A stretch of DNA of 64,000 bases from Hymenobacter sp. BT559 (GCF_016427535.1 NZ_JAELXV010000002.1:620001-684000), one strand, 5' to 3'. Shown: positions 8,701-16,593, counted from the first letter of the stretch. The notes: generated by a model from the letters alone, not told the origin. Made by a program: numbers and translations.

Positions 8701-8870
8701 GCTTTGGGCACTCGGGCTTCACGGGTACCTACTTCTGGGTTGACCCCGAGAAGGAGCTGGTAGTAGTGGTACTTACGAACCGCCTTAACCCCTCGCGGCG
8801 CAACAACAAGCTGAGCGAGCTCAATGTGCGGACCCAGATTCAGCAGGTAGCCATTGAGGCGATAAGGTGA
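5751..8870 (+). CDS. Secreted GH3 beta-N-acetylglucosaminidase / class C beta-lactamase-like fusion
   Basis: A 1039-residue exported protein. After a signal peptide ending near TAQ (residue 22), a glycoside hydrolase family 3 domain fills about 60-420, with the NagZ-type signature KHFPGHGDVDADSH at 232-245. A GH3 C-terminal Rossmann-like domain follows to about 610. A serine hydrolase of the class C beta-lactamase/PBP fold ends the protein: SLTK at 715-718, YSD at 833-835 and HSGFTG at 987-992. The fusion suggests action on peptidoglycan or muropeptides (release of GlcNAc plus a peptidase or esterase step), probably in the periplasm. The TTG start is forced, because an in-frame stop at 5736 lies 12 bases upstream and no ATG precedes the signal peptide. 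A low-complexity Ala/Ser/Pro insertion (about 657-703) precedes the SLTK motif. Confidence 0.9.
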   Translation: MSRFKFLLLALLLSAPLLATAQRRPAARPAKKIVRPAVPRVAGKVPGFLSYLHSPWVDSLMRSLTPRQRVAQLFMVAAYSNKPAIYQDSISTLIKDYGIGGLIYFQGGPVRQTRLLNRFQSQSRVPLLVAMDGEWGAGMRLDSVLRFPYQMSLGAVPEADSALIYDMGREVARQFTRLGMQVNFAPVVDVNNNPANPVIGFRSWGESPAAVARLSRLYMRGMQDAGVLAVAKHFPGHGDVDADSHLGLPIVRVDRGRLDSLELPSFKSVIANGIGGMMVAHLNVPALDSTGAPTTLSKPVVTGLLRQKMGFKGVVFTDAMNMKGVISKVPTGEAEVRAILAGNDVLEFSKSVPVALQAVLAAVDSGRISQARIDESCRRVLALKQWAGLRKYRPTEEKNIIADLNPAHARYLSHRLTEHSITLLRNQRNILPLQRLDTLRVATLVLGGSPTDTTDFQRAVADYDAQVAHFHLSAAPTMDELMDVRAKLFTYDVVLVALQSLGRLPATSFGIAPEAQLLLRELTKPGQQVILSVFGSAYAVAKVRDYDRASAVVLAYQESTDAQQLAAQLIFGGIGARGKLPVTVANNLPAGFGLTSKPGLRLAYAHPEDAGMNKRLEARIDSVMAQALAAGATPGGQVVIARRGVVVLRKSYGYQASTGAALPATGVPSVAVASAAGNFGSEPGSAPVAGQPVASAAPLASARLVRDTDVYDLASLTKVLAATPALLKLQEQGKFSPDSTLGQFFPFLRKTDKASLKMRDVLVHQAGLPAWIPFWKALATDDGTLRRRWFRPDSSARFPLPVARGLWGRKDLPAFIYEQIGAAPLKATQGYVYSDLSFYLYPDLVRRRTGQPFAEFLAKQVYRPLGSGLHFQPLHHVAESRIAPTEYDSLFRRQLLRGYVDDEGAALLGGISGHAGLFGSANDVVQLAQAYAWGGRYGGQQVFKKEILADYTRQQSAANRRGLAFDRPSSPATGNTAPGASASSFGHSGFTGTYFWVDPEKELVVVVLTNRLNPSRRNNKLSELNVRTQIQQVAIEAIR

Positions 8871-8907
8871 GCCGAGTAGGGGAGCGAGGCTGCGGCAAAG
8901 ATTTTAG

Positions 8908-8936
8908 TCCTAGGTGCGCTTTAAGCGCGACCTAGG
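8908..8936. repeat. CCTAGG-flanked inverted repeat upstream of the acyl-CoA synthetase
   Basis: Two CCTAGG hexamers flank a GCGCTT-T-AAGCGC hairpin; the arms pair with one bulged base. A TATCTTCC sequence at 8941-8948, a weak -7 box, follows directly. It is the third element of this type in the region. Confidence 0.6.
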
Positions 8937-8971
8937 CTGCTATCTTCCGCTTACCAACCTCATTCCCACCC

Positions 8972-10600
8972 ATGCTAGGATTAATGATGCCGACGCCCCT
9001 GCGCATCGCAGGGCTTCTCGAGCACGCCGCCAAGTGGCACGCCGATACCGAAATCGTGTCGCGCCTGCCCGAGGGCGGCCTGCACCGCTACACCTACGCC
9101 GCCGCCCACCAGCGCGCCCGGCAGCTGGCCAACGCCCTGCACCGCCTGGGCATCCAAATGGGCGACCGTATCGGCACACTAGCTTGGAACACGCACCGGC
9201 ATTTCGAACTGTACTACGGCATTTCGGGGCTGGGCGCGGTGTGCCACACCATCAATCCGCGCTTGTTCATCGAGCAGCTCATTTACATCATCAACCACGC
9301 CGAGGACCGGCTGCTCTTCTTCGACCTCACGTTTTTGCCTTTGGTCGAGAAGCTGGCGCCGCATTGCCCTAAGGTCGAAAAATGGATACTGATGGCCGGG
9401 TCCGAGCACCTGCCCGGCGAGTCGGCGCTGCCCGGCCTAGGTAGCTACGAGGCCCTGCTGGCCGCCGAAGCCGCCGACTACGAGTGGCCGACATTTGACG
9501 AGAACACGGCCTCGTCGCTGTGCTACACCTCGGGCACTACCGACGAGCCCAAGGGCGTGCTCTACTCGCACCGCTCTACGCTGCTGCACAGCTACGCCGC
9601 CTCGCTACCCGACTGCTTCAACTGCGGCGCCCGCGACGTGATTCTGCCCGTCGTGCCCATGTTCCACGTCAATGCCTGGGGCATCCCGTACCTGGCGCCG
9701 CTCAATGGCTGCAAGCTCGTGCTGCCCGGCCCCGCGCTGGACGCAGCTAGCCTATATGAGCTATTTGAGAGCGAGCGAGTTACTTTCTCGGCCGGTGTGC
9801 CTACTATCTGGTTTGGGCTGCTACAGTTTATGCGCCAAGGCTCGCGCCAGTTCAGCACGCTGCGCAAGATGATAGTGGGCGGCGCCTCGTGCCCGCCGGC
9901 CTTGCTGCAAGCGTTTGATGAAGAGCTAGGTATCGAAATTCGGCACGCCTGGGGCATGAGCGAAACGTCGCCCCTAGGTACCGTGAGCACGCTCAAAGGC
10001 AAGCACTTCGACTTGCCTGCTGAGGCGCAGTTCTTCTTGAAAATCAAGCAGGGCCGCGTCATCTTCGGCGTCGATATGGAGATAGTGGATGAAACCGGCC
10101 AGCCGCTGCCGCACGATGGCGTGGCCTTCGGCGACCTGTTGGTGCGCGGGCCGTTTATCGCCAGCGACTATTTCGGCACTGCCCAGCCAGGCCAACTCAC
10201 GGCCAGCGGCTGGTTCAAGACCGGCGACGCGGCTACCATCGACCCCGATGGCTTCATGAACATCACCGACCGCTCGAAGGACGTAATAAAATCGGGCGGC
10301 GAATGGATTTCAAGCATCGACCTCGAAAACCTGGCCATTGCGCATCCCGCCGTGGCTGAGGCCGCCGTTATTGGCGTGCCCCACCCTAAATGGAGCGAGC
10401 GCCCGCTGCTGGTAGTAGTGCGCAAGCCCGACCATGATGTATCGGCCGCCGAGCTACTAGCCTTTCTCGATGGCAAAATCGCGCCCTGGTGGAAGCCCGA
10501 CGCCGTGGAATTTGTGGCGCAGCTGCCCCACACGGCCACCGGCAAACTACTCAAAACCCAGCTGCGCAAGGACTTTGCAGGGTATGAGCTGAAGACCTAG
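8972..10600 (+). CDS. Fatty-acid-CoA ligase, AlkK-like (ANL superfamily)
   Basis: A 542-residue adenylate-forming enzyme, expected to activate medium or long-chain fatty acids to acyl-CoA through an acyl-AMP. The core ATP-binding loop [11 protein letters not shown] is at 185-195, the GMSETSP adenine-binding motif follows, then TGDAA at about 417 and the C-terminal catalytic lysine in TGKLL (K525). Length and order fit the AlkK/medium-chain group. The residue after TSGTT is Asp191, where the family consensus has Gly or Ser. The stop codon TAG is itself inside a CCTAGG hexamer. The gene is followed by a terminator and appears monocistronic. Confidence 0.9.
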   Translation: MLGLMMPTPLRIAGLLEHAAKWHADTEIVSRLPEGGLHRYTYAAAHQRARQLANALHRLGIQMGDRIGTLAWNTHRHFELYYGISGLGAVCHTINPRLFIEQLIYIINHAEDRLLFFDLTFLPLVEKLAPHCPKVEKWILMAGSEHLPGESALPGLGSYEALLAAEAADYEWPTFDENTASSLCYTSGTTDEPKGVLYSHRSTLLHSYAASLPDCFNCGARDVILPVVPMFHVNAWGIPYLAPLNGCKLVLPGPALDAASLYELFESERVTFSAGVPTIWFGLLQFMRQGSRQFSTLRKMIVGGASCPPALLQAFDEELGIEIRHAWGMSETSPLGTVSTLKGKHFDLPAEAQFFLKIKQGRVIFGVDMEIVDETGQPLPHDGVAFGDLLVRGPFIASDYFGTAQPGQLTASGWFKTGDAATIDPDGFMNITDRSKDVIKSGGEWISSIDLENLAIAHPAVAEAAVIGVPHPKWSERPLLVVVRKPDHDVSAAELLAFLDGKIAPWWKPDAVEFVAQLPHTATGKLLKTQLRKDFAGYELKT

Positions 10601-10638
10601 GGCGGTAGTTCTAAAGTCCTTTGCGGAAGCCCTTCTAT

Positions 10639-10669
10639 AGCCTCTGGCAGCAGCGCCAGGGGCTTTTTT
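10639..10669 (+). terminator. Rho-independent terminator of the acyl-CoA synthetase gene
   Basis: Ten-base stem with one G-T pair (10639-10663 in all), followed by T6. It lies 38 bases after the stop. Confidence 0.8.
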
Positions 10670-10785
10670 GCGCTCTGATGGTGATAGGTAGAACGTCAGG
10701 ATTTGGTAAAAATTAATATTCGATTTTTATCCACTATCAATATACTTGCCTTTATCAAGCGCTCACCTTTTCCTGTCTTCCATTT

Positions 10786-11334
10786 ATGAAACAACTACTT
10801 CTCGGCTTAACACTATTATGCTTGGGGGCCTGCAAAAAAGATGACCCCAACGTACTACCCGCCGCCACGCAAGAAGGGCGCAATACGGCCGGCTTTCTGC
10901 TCGATGGCCAGCCCTGGCTGCCGAAAAATAGTCCTTCAAGCTCCCTGCCTTATCCAGTGAATGCCTATTTCGGCCATATGTATAAGGTCAATTACTTATC
11001 GATTGGAATTTCTCGCTACCAAGATGGCAATAATAGACAGGCGTTCGGTTTATATTTTAGCAACATCCGAAAGCCTGGCACATATCTGCTTGAGGAAGAT
11101 TTTAACCGTAGCGTGATATCAGGCCCTCGTCCTGCATATGGAGCATACACAATATACTCTCCAAGCCCTAAAACCTCTTTTTATACGGGACCGACTGCTC
11201 GCGGGCAAGTCATTATCACGCGCTTCGATACTGTGGCGCGCGTGGTAGCAGGCACGTTTGAGGCGCGGGTACAGGAGGACGGGGGCACGATTACGCACGA
11301 CATCACGCAGGGGCGGTTCGACATCAAGTTCTAA
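10786..11334 (+). CDS. DUF6252-like lipoprotein
   Basis: A 182-residue lipoprotein: the signal MKQLLLGLTLLCLGAC gives a lipobox with Cys16, followed by KKDD. The mature domain starts with FLLDGQPWLP and ends in GGTITHDITQGRFDIKF. This arrangement resembles the DUF6252 beta-sandwich lipoproteins of Bacteroidota, which have no known activity. Base composition around 10.7-11.2 kb is richer in A+T than the neighbours. The last 20 bases before the ATG recur before the truncated ORF at 11362, suggesting an old duplication. Confidence 0.75.
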   Translation: MKQLLLGLTLLCLGACKKDDPNVLPAATQEGRNTAGFLLDGQPWLPKNSPSSSLPYPVNAYFGHMYKVNYLSIGISRYQDGNNRQAFGLYFSNIRKPGTYLLEEDFNRSVISGPRPAYGAYTIYSPSPKTSFYTGPTARGQVIITRFDTVARVVAGTFEARVQEDGGTITHDITQGRFDIKF

Positions 11335-11361
11335 GTTTTCACCCTTTTCCTTTTTTCATTT

Positions 11362-11448
11362 ATGAAGCAATTCTACTTTCTGCTGGCGGCTATGCTGTTG
11401 AGCTTGCAATCATTGGTACGATGCCAACTGCCGAAGTATATAAACTAA
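11362..11448 (+). pseudogene. Truncated copy of a lipoprotein/exported-protein start
   Basis: A 28-codon ORF whose product begins MKQFYFLLAAMLLSLQSL, a complete-looking signal peptide with no mature protein behind it. The upstream bases (ACCCTTTTCC...TTTATGAA) nearly repeat those before the lipoprotein gene at 10786. Its TAA lies inside the left arm of the following terminator. This looks like the leftover 5' end of a duplicated exported-protein gene; an expressed micro-peptide is possible but unsupported. Confidence 0.5.
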
Positions 11449-11488
11449 AAGGTCCTGCCAGCATGATGCCAGCAGGACCTTTTAGTTT
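11442..11488. terminator. Bidirectional terminator
   Basis: Arms 11442-11458 and 11472-11488 are perfectly complementary over 17 bp with a 13-base loop that can pair further. It separates the plus-strand lipoprotein and remnant from the convergent GT117 gene. Confidence 0.88.
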
Positions 11489-11506
11489 GCAACTAGCTAA
11501 CTTGGC

Positions 11507-14503
11507 TTACTGCCCGCCGCCCTGCAAATAGGGACCTAGGACGTCGTAGGCTTTCTTGGCGCGGGCCTGGTCGCCGACCTGGGCCGCGGCCTGGTACACG
11601 CTCTGGAGCGTGAGCAAGTAGCCGCGCTGGGCATCGTCGAACATAGCACCGTCGTGGGTCTGGTAGTAGCTCAGTATCTGGATGCTACGTTCGGTGAGCT
11701 TGTCCAGAATAGCATTGGCTTGGTCTTTCTCGCCCACGGCGTAGAGTACGGGCACCAGCTGCGGCGTGTAGTAGTCGAATGGCACGGCTGCGTCGGGCAT
11801 CACGGCCAGGCACTTGTCGGCTACTTCTTTGGCTTTGGCTTTGTCGCCGGCTTGGAGGTAGGCGTTGGCCAGGCGGGCAAACTTATCGCGGTAGTTGGCC
11901 GGGAAGCGCAGGTTGTTCTCGTCGTAGAAGACGTTAGCGTTATTGAGGCCGCGGTAGCTGAAGGTTTTCATCAGCTCTTCGTAGCAAATCGGCTTCTCCA
12001 CATAGCCCTCGTCGCCGCGCGGGTTGTAGTTCGGGTCCTTCAGCGGCAGCAGGCGGTAGGCCATGCCTTCGAGCTGGAAGTAGGGCTGCAAGTTCATGTA
12101 GTCCGACGGAGCTACCGTAGAGCTGAAGTAGATGGGCCGCTTCCAGTTGTTGGTGGCAATCATGTCCAGAATCACCAGGTTCTTCTTCTCGATGGCGCGC
12201 TTGCCCATGCTCCAGTCGAGGCGACCCACGAGTTGGTTCTGACGGTCTTTCGGGATGATACCTAGGGACTTCACTGCCGTCGTATCGACGGTCATGTAGA
12301 ACTGGCTGGTCGGGAACGTCGTGACTTGCTGGCCTTCGCCGTAGCTCTGGCGCAGCAGCGGGCTATTCTGGCTCACCAAGCCGATGAATTCCTTTAGGTT
12401 CAGCTCTTTTACCGCCTCGTTGGGGTTGTAGTACAGAATATCATTGTTGCCCTGCGCGTAGCTGGCGTCGCCCATCGAGATGGGCAGCGGCTCCGACTTA
12501 TAAGAGGGGCGCTTCATCTGCTGAATGTACCAGTCAGTGTTCAGGTACGAAAGCACGGCCACGCGCACATCGGTACGCACGCCTTCTACTTCCTGAGCGT
12601 ACCAGAGAGGGAAGGTGTCGTTGTCGCCGTTGGTAAACAGGATGGCATTCGGCGCGCAGCTGTTAAGCAGGTTCTTAGCCGAGTCTACCGAGTTGTAGCG
12701 GCCCGAGCGGTCGTGGTCGTCCCAACCCTGGGCGGCCAGGATGCCCGGCGCAATAACACCCAGCAGCACCGCAATGCCAGCGCGTACGCCATCGGCCTTC
12801 ACCGCCGAGCGCAGCAGCTCAGCAATGCCCAGCACCCCGAGGCCAATCCAGATGGCAAACGCAAACGTGGCACCCGTGAAGGTGTAGTCACGCTCGCGCG
12901 GCTCCAGCGGCGGCTGGTTGAGATAGACAATAATCGCCAAGCCCGTGAACAAGAACAGCAAGCCCACAATCAAGGCGTCGTGCCCGCGGCGATATACTTG
13001 GAAGAACAAGCCAATCAGCCCTAGGATGAGCGGAATAGCGAAGAAGTTGTTGTGCGCAAAGCTCTGGCCGATGCGCGGCGGCAAGCTATTGGCGCTAGCG
13101 CTAAACGGCGTTACTACACCCGCCTGCTGAATATCGGACTCGCGCCCGATGTAGTTCCAGCCGAAGTAGCGCCAGAACATGTGGCCCATCTGATACTTGA
13201 ACAGGAAGCCTAGGTTCTGACCCATCGTGGGCTTCACGCCCTCCTGCAAGTCGGGTATCCACTTCTTATACTCTTGAATGTGAGCCGGCTCATAGCTATA
13301 GATGCGTGGCAGCAGCATCTTGTCGGCGTCGGCGTAGCCAGGCTCTTGGGCGCGGGGCAGTACCTCTTCGTAGTGGCCATCCTTGCGCTGGTAGCGCGGG
13401 GCGCCTTCCTCATAGTGGTCGGGCTGGGCATTGAACTGAGGGCCGTAGAGCAATGGGCGCGAGCCATACTGCTCCCGCTTGAGGTAGCTCACGAACGACA
13501 GCACGTCGTTAGGATTGTTCTCGTTGATAGTGGGCAGGAAAGACGCTCGGATGGGTACTACTAGATAGGTTGAGTAGCCAATCAGGATAAACACGAAGCA
13601 CAGCATGGCCGTGTTCAGTAGCTGGCTACGCAGGCGATAAGACAGCTTGAAGCCCGTGTAGATGAGCCCCAGAAACAGCACCAGGAAGATAATCAGACCC
13701 GAGTTGAAGGGCAGCCCAAGGTTATTGATAAAGAATACCTCAAACCCGCCCGCCAGTGTGGGCAGACCCGGAATGATGCCCACCAGCACCGAGCCCACAA
13801 TAACCAAGCTCACTACCAGCGTGATAATGCCACCTAGGGTAGTGGGGTTGGCCGTGCGGCGGTAGTAGTACATGAAGGCCAGCGCCGGCAGGGCCAGCAG
13901 GTTCAGCAAGTGAACACCGATGCTGAGGCCGATAACGTAGGCAATGAGGATGAGCCACTTGTCCGAGTCGGCCTCGTCGGCGTACTCTTCCCACTTCAGC
14001 ATTATCCAGACCACGGCCGCCGTGCACAGCGCTGACATGGCGTACACTTCGCCCTCCACGGCGTTGAACCAGAACGAGTCGGAAAACGCGAAGCTGAGCG
14101 CGCCCACCACGCCGGCCCCTAGGATGAGCAGCGTTTGGCCGCTAGTAGGCTCGGGCGTTTCTACCTCAAATTCTTTGCGAGCCAGCAGCAGCTTGCGCCC
14201 GAGGCGGGTAATAATCCAGAACAGAAACAGCACCGTGAACGCGCTACTCAGGCCCGATAGCGCGTTGATGAGCACTGCCACCTTTGTCACGTCGCCGAAG
14301 CTCAGCAACGACATCAGGCGGCCCAGCAGCAAAAAGGTAGGGGCCCCGGGGGGGTGCGGCACCAGCAGCTTATAAGAGCAGGCAATGAACTCGCCGCAGT
14401 CCCAAAACGAAGCCGTTGGCTCCAGGGTGAGGAGGTAGGTGACGGCCGCAATGGCGAAAACCAGCCAGCCAACCAGGTTATTCAGTTTTTGAAAAGAACG
14501 CAT
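11507..14503 (-). CDS. DUF2723 / GT117-family polytopic membrane protein
   Basis: A 998-residue protein of the DUF2723 family, related to protein O-mannosyltransferases (GT-C fold). About a dozen hydrophobic helices fill the first 600 residues. The first extracytoplasmic loop carries the acidic pair FWDCGEF (Asp35, Glu38) and HPPGAP (50-55), conserved in this family. The C-terminal 350 residues are soluble, with helical repeats resembling TPRs near the end (YLQAGDKAKAKEVADKCL). The likely role is transfer of a lipid-linked sugar to a protein or lipid on the periplasmic face; donor and acceptor are unknown. ATG 14503 is preferred over a TTG three codons upstream. A TACTTTTG box lies about 100 bases upstream. 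Confidence 0.88.
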   Translation of the reverse strand: MRSFQKLNNLVGWLVFAIAAVTYLLTLEPTASFWDCGEFIACSYKLLVPHPPGAPTFLLLGRLMSLLSFGDVTKVAVLINALSGLSSAFTVLFLFWIITRLGRKLLLARKEFEVETPEPTSGQTLLILGAGVVGALSFAFSDSFWFNAVEGEVYAMSALCTAAVVWIMLKWEEYADEADSDKWLILIAYVIGLSIGVHLLNLLALPALAFMYYYRRTANPTTLGGIITLVVSLVIVGSVLVGIIPGLPTLAGGFEVFFINNLGLPFNSGLIIFLVLFLGLIYTGFKLSYRLRSQLLNTAMLCFVFILIGYSTYLVVPIRASFLPTINENNPNDVLSFVSYLKREQYGSRPLLYGPQFNAQPDHYEEGAPRYQRKDGHYEEVLPRAQEPGYADADKMLLPRIYSYEPAHIQEYKKWIPDLQEGVKPTMGQNLGFLFKYQMGHMFWRYFGWNYIGRESDIQQAGVVTPFSASANSLPPRIGQSFAHNNFFAIPLILGLIGLFFQVYRRGHDALIVGLLFLFTGLAIIVYLNQPPLEPRERDYTFTGATFAFAIWIGLGVLGIAELLRSAVKADGVRAGIAVLLGVIAPGILAAQGWDDHDRSGRYNSVDSAKNLLNSCAPNAILFTNGDNDTFPLWYAQEVEGVRTDVRVAVLSYLNTDWYIQQMKRPSYKSEPLPISMGDASYAQGNNDILYYNPNEAVKELNLKEFIGLVSQNSPLLRQSYGEGQQVTTFPTSQFYMTVDTTAVKSLGIIPKDRQNQLVGRLDWSMGKRAIEKKNLVILDMIATNNWKRPIYFSSTVAPSDYMNLQPYFQLEGMAYRLLPLKDPNYNPRGDEGYVEKPICYEELMKTFSYRGLNNANVFYDENNLRFPANYRDKFARLANAYLQAGDKAKAKEVADKCLAVMPDAAVPFDYYTPQLVPVLYAVGEKDQANAILDKLTERSIQILSYYQTHDGAMFDDAQRGYLLTLQSVYQAAAQVGDQARAKKAYDVLGPYLQGGGQ

Positions 14504-14600
14504 ACAACGCAAAGGCGGCCGAAGCCGGAGTGGGCGACCCTAGGGGCAGAAAGCCAGAAAAGCAACGAAATAACTAACTGCCCGCTAGGCTACAGTCCCC

Positions 14601-14608
14601 CAAAAGTA
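14601..14608 (-). promoter_or_regulatory. -7 promoter box (TACTTTTG) for the GT117 gene
   Basis: Exact match to TAnnTTTG on the minus strand, 98 bases upstream of ATG 14503 and downstream of the preceding gene's terminator. Confidence 0.55.
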
Positions 14609-14653
14609 GGCATGAAGCTCCGAGGGGTTGCGTACTGCGCCCCGGGTAAGCAC

Positions 14654-14685
14654 AAAAAAGCAGTTCTCGGGCGAGAACTGCTTTT
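14654..14685 (-). terminator. Terminator of the small T9SS gene
   Basis: A 14-base stem (14656-14669 with 14672-14685) followed on the minus strand by a T6 run (14654-14659). It lies 33 bases after the stop of the T9SS-domain gene. Confidence 0.8.
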
Positions 14686-14717
14686 GGTTAAAAATAAGTT
14701 GCCGGGCGATGCGCGGG

Positions 14718-15107
14718 TTAGTCGGCCTGCAAGGTCAGGCGCTTCGTGCTCACTATTTTATCGTTTACCAGCAGCGAGTAGAAGTACAAGCCAGCGGGCA
14801 AGCCGGTGAGGTCCACGGCCAGTGCTTCCGATGCCTGCTCGGGCCGGAACGCCAGCAGGCGCACTTCGCGTCCTAGCACATTGGCAAGGCGAAACTTGTA
14901 ACCCTGGCCCGTGAGGCCAACTGCCTGTACCGTGAGCTGCCCCCGGGTAGGGTTCGGGAATACAGTGAGCGTGGGCATGGTGGGCGTAGCCGTCTGGGTG
15001 GCGCGGTAGCTGGTTAGCTTGGGCTGGCTGGCCGTGTGGGGCGCCGCCCAGCTGGTGGCGCCAGTCAGGAGGGTGAGGAATACTAAAATCGTAGTAGAGA
15101 AGCGCAT
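14718..15107 (-). CDS. Minimal T9SS type A sorting-domain protein
   Basis: A 129-residue exported protein: signal peptide (residues 1-21, hydrophobic VFLTLLTGATSWA), a Thr/Pro-rich linker of about 25 residues, then only a C-terminal sorting domain. The domain has its usual landmarks: VFPNPTRGQLTV, VLGREV, LPAGLYFYSL and a terminal VSTKRLTL strand. Such domains direct passage through the type IX system and attachment to the surface. No cargo domain is present. ATG 15107 gives a normal signal peptide; the upstream extension to 15167 would not. A TACTTTTG box (15165-15172) precedes it and a terminator follows, so it is its own transcription unit. Confidence 0.85.
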   Translation of the reverse strand: MRFSTTILVFLTLLTGATSWAAPHTASQPKLTSYRATQTATPTMPTLTVFPNPTRGQLTVQAVGLTGQGYKFRLANVLGREVRLLAFRPEQASEALAVDLTGLPAGLYFYSLLVNDKIVSTKRLTLQAD

Positions 15108-15164
15108 AGTCGAAGAAGGCGGGTGGGAGCGGGATAGTTCAGCCTCGTTGCTGACTACCTGCCA

Positions 15165-15172
15165 CAAAAGTA
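15165..15172 (-). promoter_or_regulatory. -7 promoter box (TACTTTTG) for the small T9SS gene
   Basis: Exact TAnnTTTG match on the minus strand, 58 bases upstream of ATG 15107. Confidence 0.55.
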
Positions 15173-15267
15173 GCTATGACAAGCACCGTGCCGCACTACC
15201 ACTCGACCAATAGGCGGAGCCGCTCGACCTAGGCCGATTTGCACTGTGCGGGCGCCACGCCTTTCGC

Positions 15268-16044
15268 CTAGGTGGCCTCACCTAGGTATCGAATCTGCTG
15301 CACGCCAAAGCGGCGGACCTCGCCCGCTAGGCGCACGGCGAGGTGGCCGTCGTCTTCCACACCCACAATCTCGCCCGTTGCAGGTTGGCCATCTACCAAA
15401 AACCGGTAGGGCTGCTGATAGCGGTATAGCGCCGCCAGATAGTCGCGCCGCAGCTGGCTGATGCGCCCGGCCCGCAGCTGCAGGTAGCGGGCCTCCAGGC
15501 ACTCTAGCAAGCGAGCGGCCACCTGCCCTAGGTCGTACTGCCGGCCCGTGAGCAGGCTAAGCGAGGTGGCCGTGGGCACGGCAAAGGCCTGCTGATTTAC
15601 ATTCAGGCCGATTCCAACTATGCTATACTGAATTTTTGAGCCACTCAAGGTGTTCTCAATCAGGATGCCACCTAGCTTCTGATTGCCAGCGTATAAGTCG
15701 TTGGGCCACTTCACGCGCAGGCTGCTTTCGCCACTGGCCCCTAGCCAGCGGCGGGCCCAGTCGAGCGCCGCCAGGGCTACAGCTTGGCTAAGCAAGAACT
15801 GCTCGGTGGCGGCCAAGAAAGTAGGTTGCCACACTACCGAAAGCGTAATGTTTTCGTTGGCGGCGGCTTCCCACTGGTTGCCGCGTTGACCACGGCCAGC
15901 GGTTTGGTGACCGGTAATGACGGTGCAGCCTTCACTGGCCCGGTTTTCGCGCTGTAACTGTTGCGCCACCGAGTTAGTTGAAGGGCAGGCCGGCAACCAA
16001 ACAAGCTGCTGGCCCGTGAATAAGGTGTCGGGGCTGATGACCAA
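15268..16044 (-). CDS. birA: Biotin-[acetyl-CoA-carboxylase] ligase
   Basis: A 258-residue biotin protein ligase that forms biotinyl-AMP and biotinylates the carrier lysine of biotin enzymes. Key motifs: CPSTNS (20-25), GRGQRG (50-55), KWPND (112-116) and LGGILIE (124-130). There is no N-terminal helix-turn-helix, so it is the monofunctional type without repressor activity. The start is uncertain: TTG 16044 is used because no ATG exists upstream before the divergent rsfS region and downstream starts would cut the fold. The start region is only 47 bases from the divergent rsfS ATG. Confidence 0.93.
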   Translation of the reverse strand: MVISPDTLFTGQQLVWLPACPSTNSVAQQLQRENRASEGCTVITGHQTAGRGQRGNQWEAAANENITLSVVWQPTFLAATEQFLLSQAVALAALDWARRWLGASGESSLRVKWPNDLYAGNQKLGGILIENTLSGSKIQYSIVGIGLNVNQQAFAVPTATSLSLLTGRQYDLGQVAARLLECLEARYLQLRAGRISQLRRDYLAALYRYQQPYRFLVDGQPATGEIVGVEDDGHLAVRLAGEVRRFGVQQIRYLGEAT

Positions 16045-16059
16045 CGGAGTTAGCAGTCG

Positions 16060-16067
16060 TACTTTAG
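16060..16067 (+). promoter_or_regulatory. -7-like box (TACTTTAG) for rsfS
   Basis: One mismatch to TAnnTTTG; lies 24 bases before ATG 16092 in the birA/rsfS divergent gap. Confidence 0.4.
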
Positions 16068-16091
16068 CAAGATAAACAATTAGATTTCTCT

Positions 16092-16481
16092 ATGAAGAGC
16101 ACGTTAGTCCGGCAGGATTCGGACACATTGGCAGAAGTAGTCGTTCGCGGCATGCAAGAAAGAAAGGGCACTGACATTGTGGTGCTCAATCTAAAAGAAT
16201 TGAAAAATGCGGTGGCCGACTATTTTGTCATCTGCTCAGCAAATTCGGATACCCAACTCGACGCCGTGGCACGCTCGGTAGAAGAGGAGGTAGAAAAGCT
16301 TACCGGCCAGAGCCCTTGGCAGACTGAGGGCCGCACCAATCGCGAGTGGGTATTGTTGGATTACGTAGATGTAGTCGTCCACGTTTTCCTACGCGACCGG
16401 CGTCAGTTCTACGCGCTCGAAGAGCTGTGGGGTGATGCGGAGTTCACGTATATCGAAGAGCCTGCTGAGGCCACCCGTTAA
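16092..16481 (+). CDS. rsfS: Ribosomal silencing factor RsfS
   Basis: A 129-residue member of the RsfS/YbeB/Iojap family. These proteins bind ribosomal protein uL14 on the large subunit and block subunit joining during starvation. The family core is clear: DIVVLNLKEL, ADYFVICSANSDTQLDA, and EWVLLDYVDVVVHVF with the conserved W and D-Y. Length is normal. The gene is 112 bases upstream of ftsH on the same strand with no terminator seen between them, so cotranscription is likely. Confidence 0.96.
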   Translation: MKSTLVRQDSDTLAEVVVRGMQERKGTDIVVLNLKELKNAVADYFVICSANSDTQLDAVARSVEEEVEKLTGQSPWQTEGRTNREWVLLDYVDVVVHVFLRDRRQFYALEELWGDAEFTYIEEPAEATR

Positions 16482-16593
16482 AGTATTCGGGGAGCGTTGG
16501 CGTTAGTGAAGGTGGCCGCGGCAGTTGCAGCGCAACAAAGCCTGCGGCTCACAGTTTTACCCCGAATTCATATTCTCTAGTTAATCATCTTTT

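Noticed and set aside
11654..12265. 203-codon antisense frame in the GT117 gene
   Set aside because: A shadow of the minus-strand coding sequence created by high G+C; no start signals or family resemblance.
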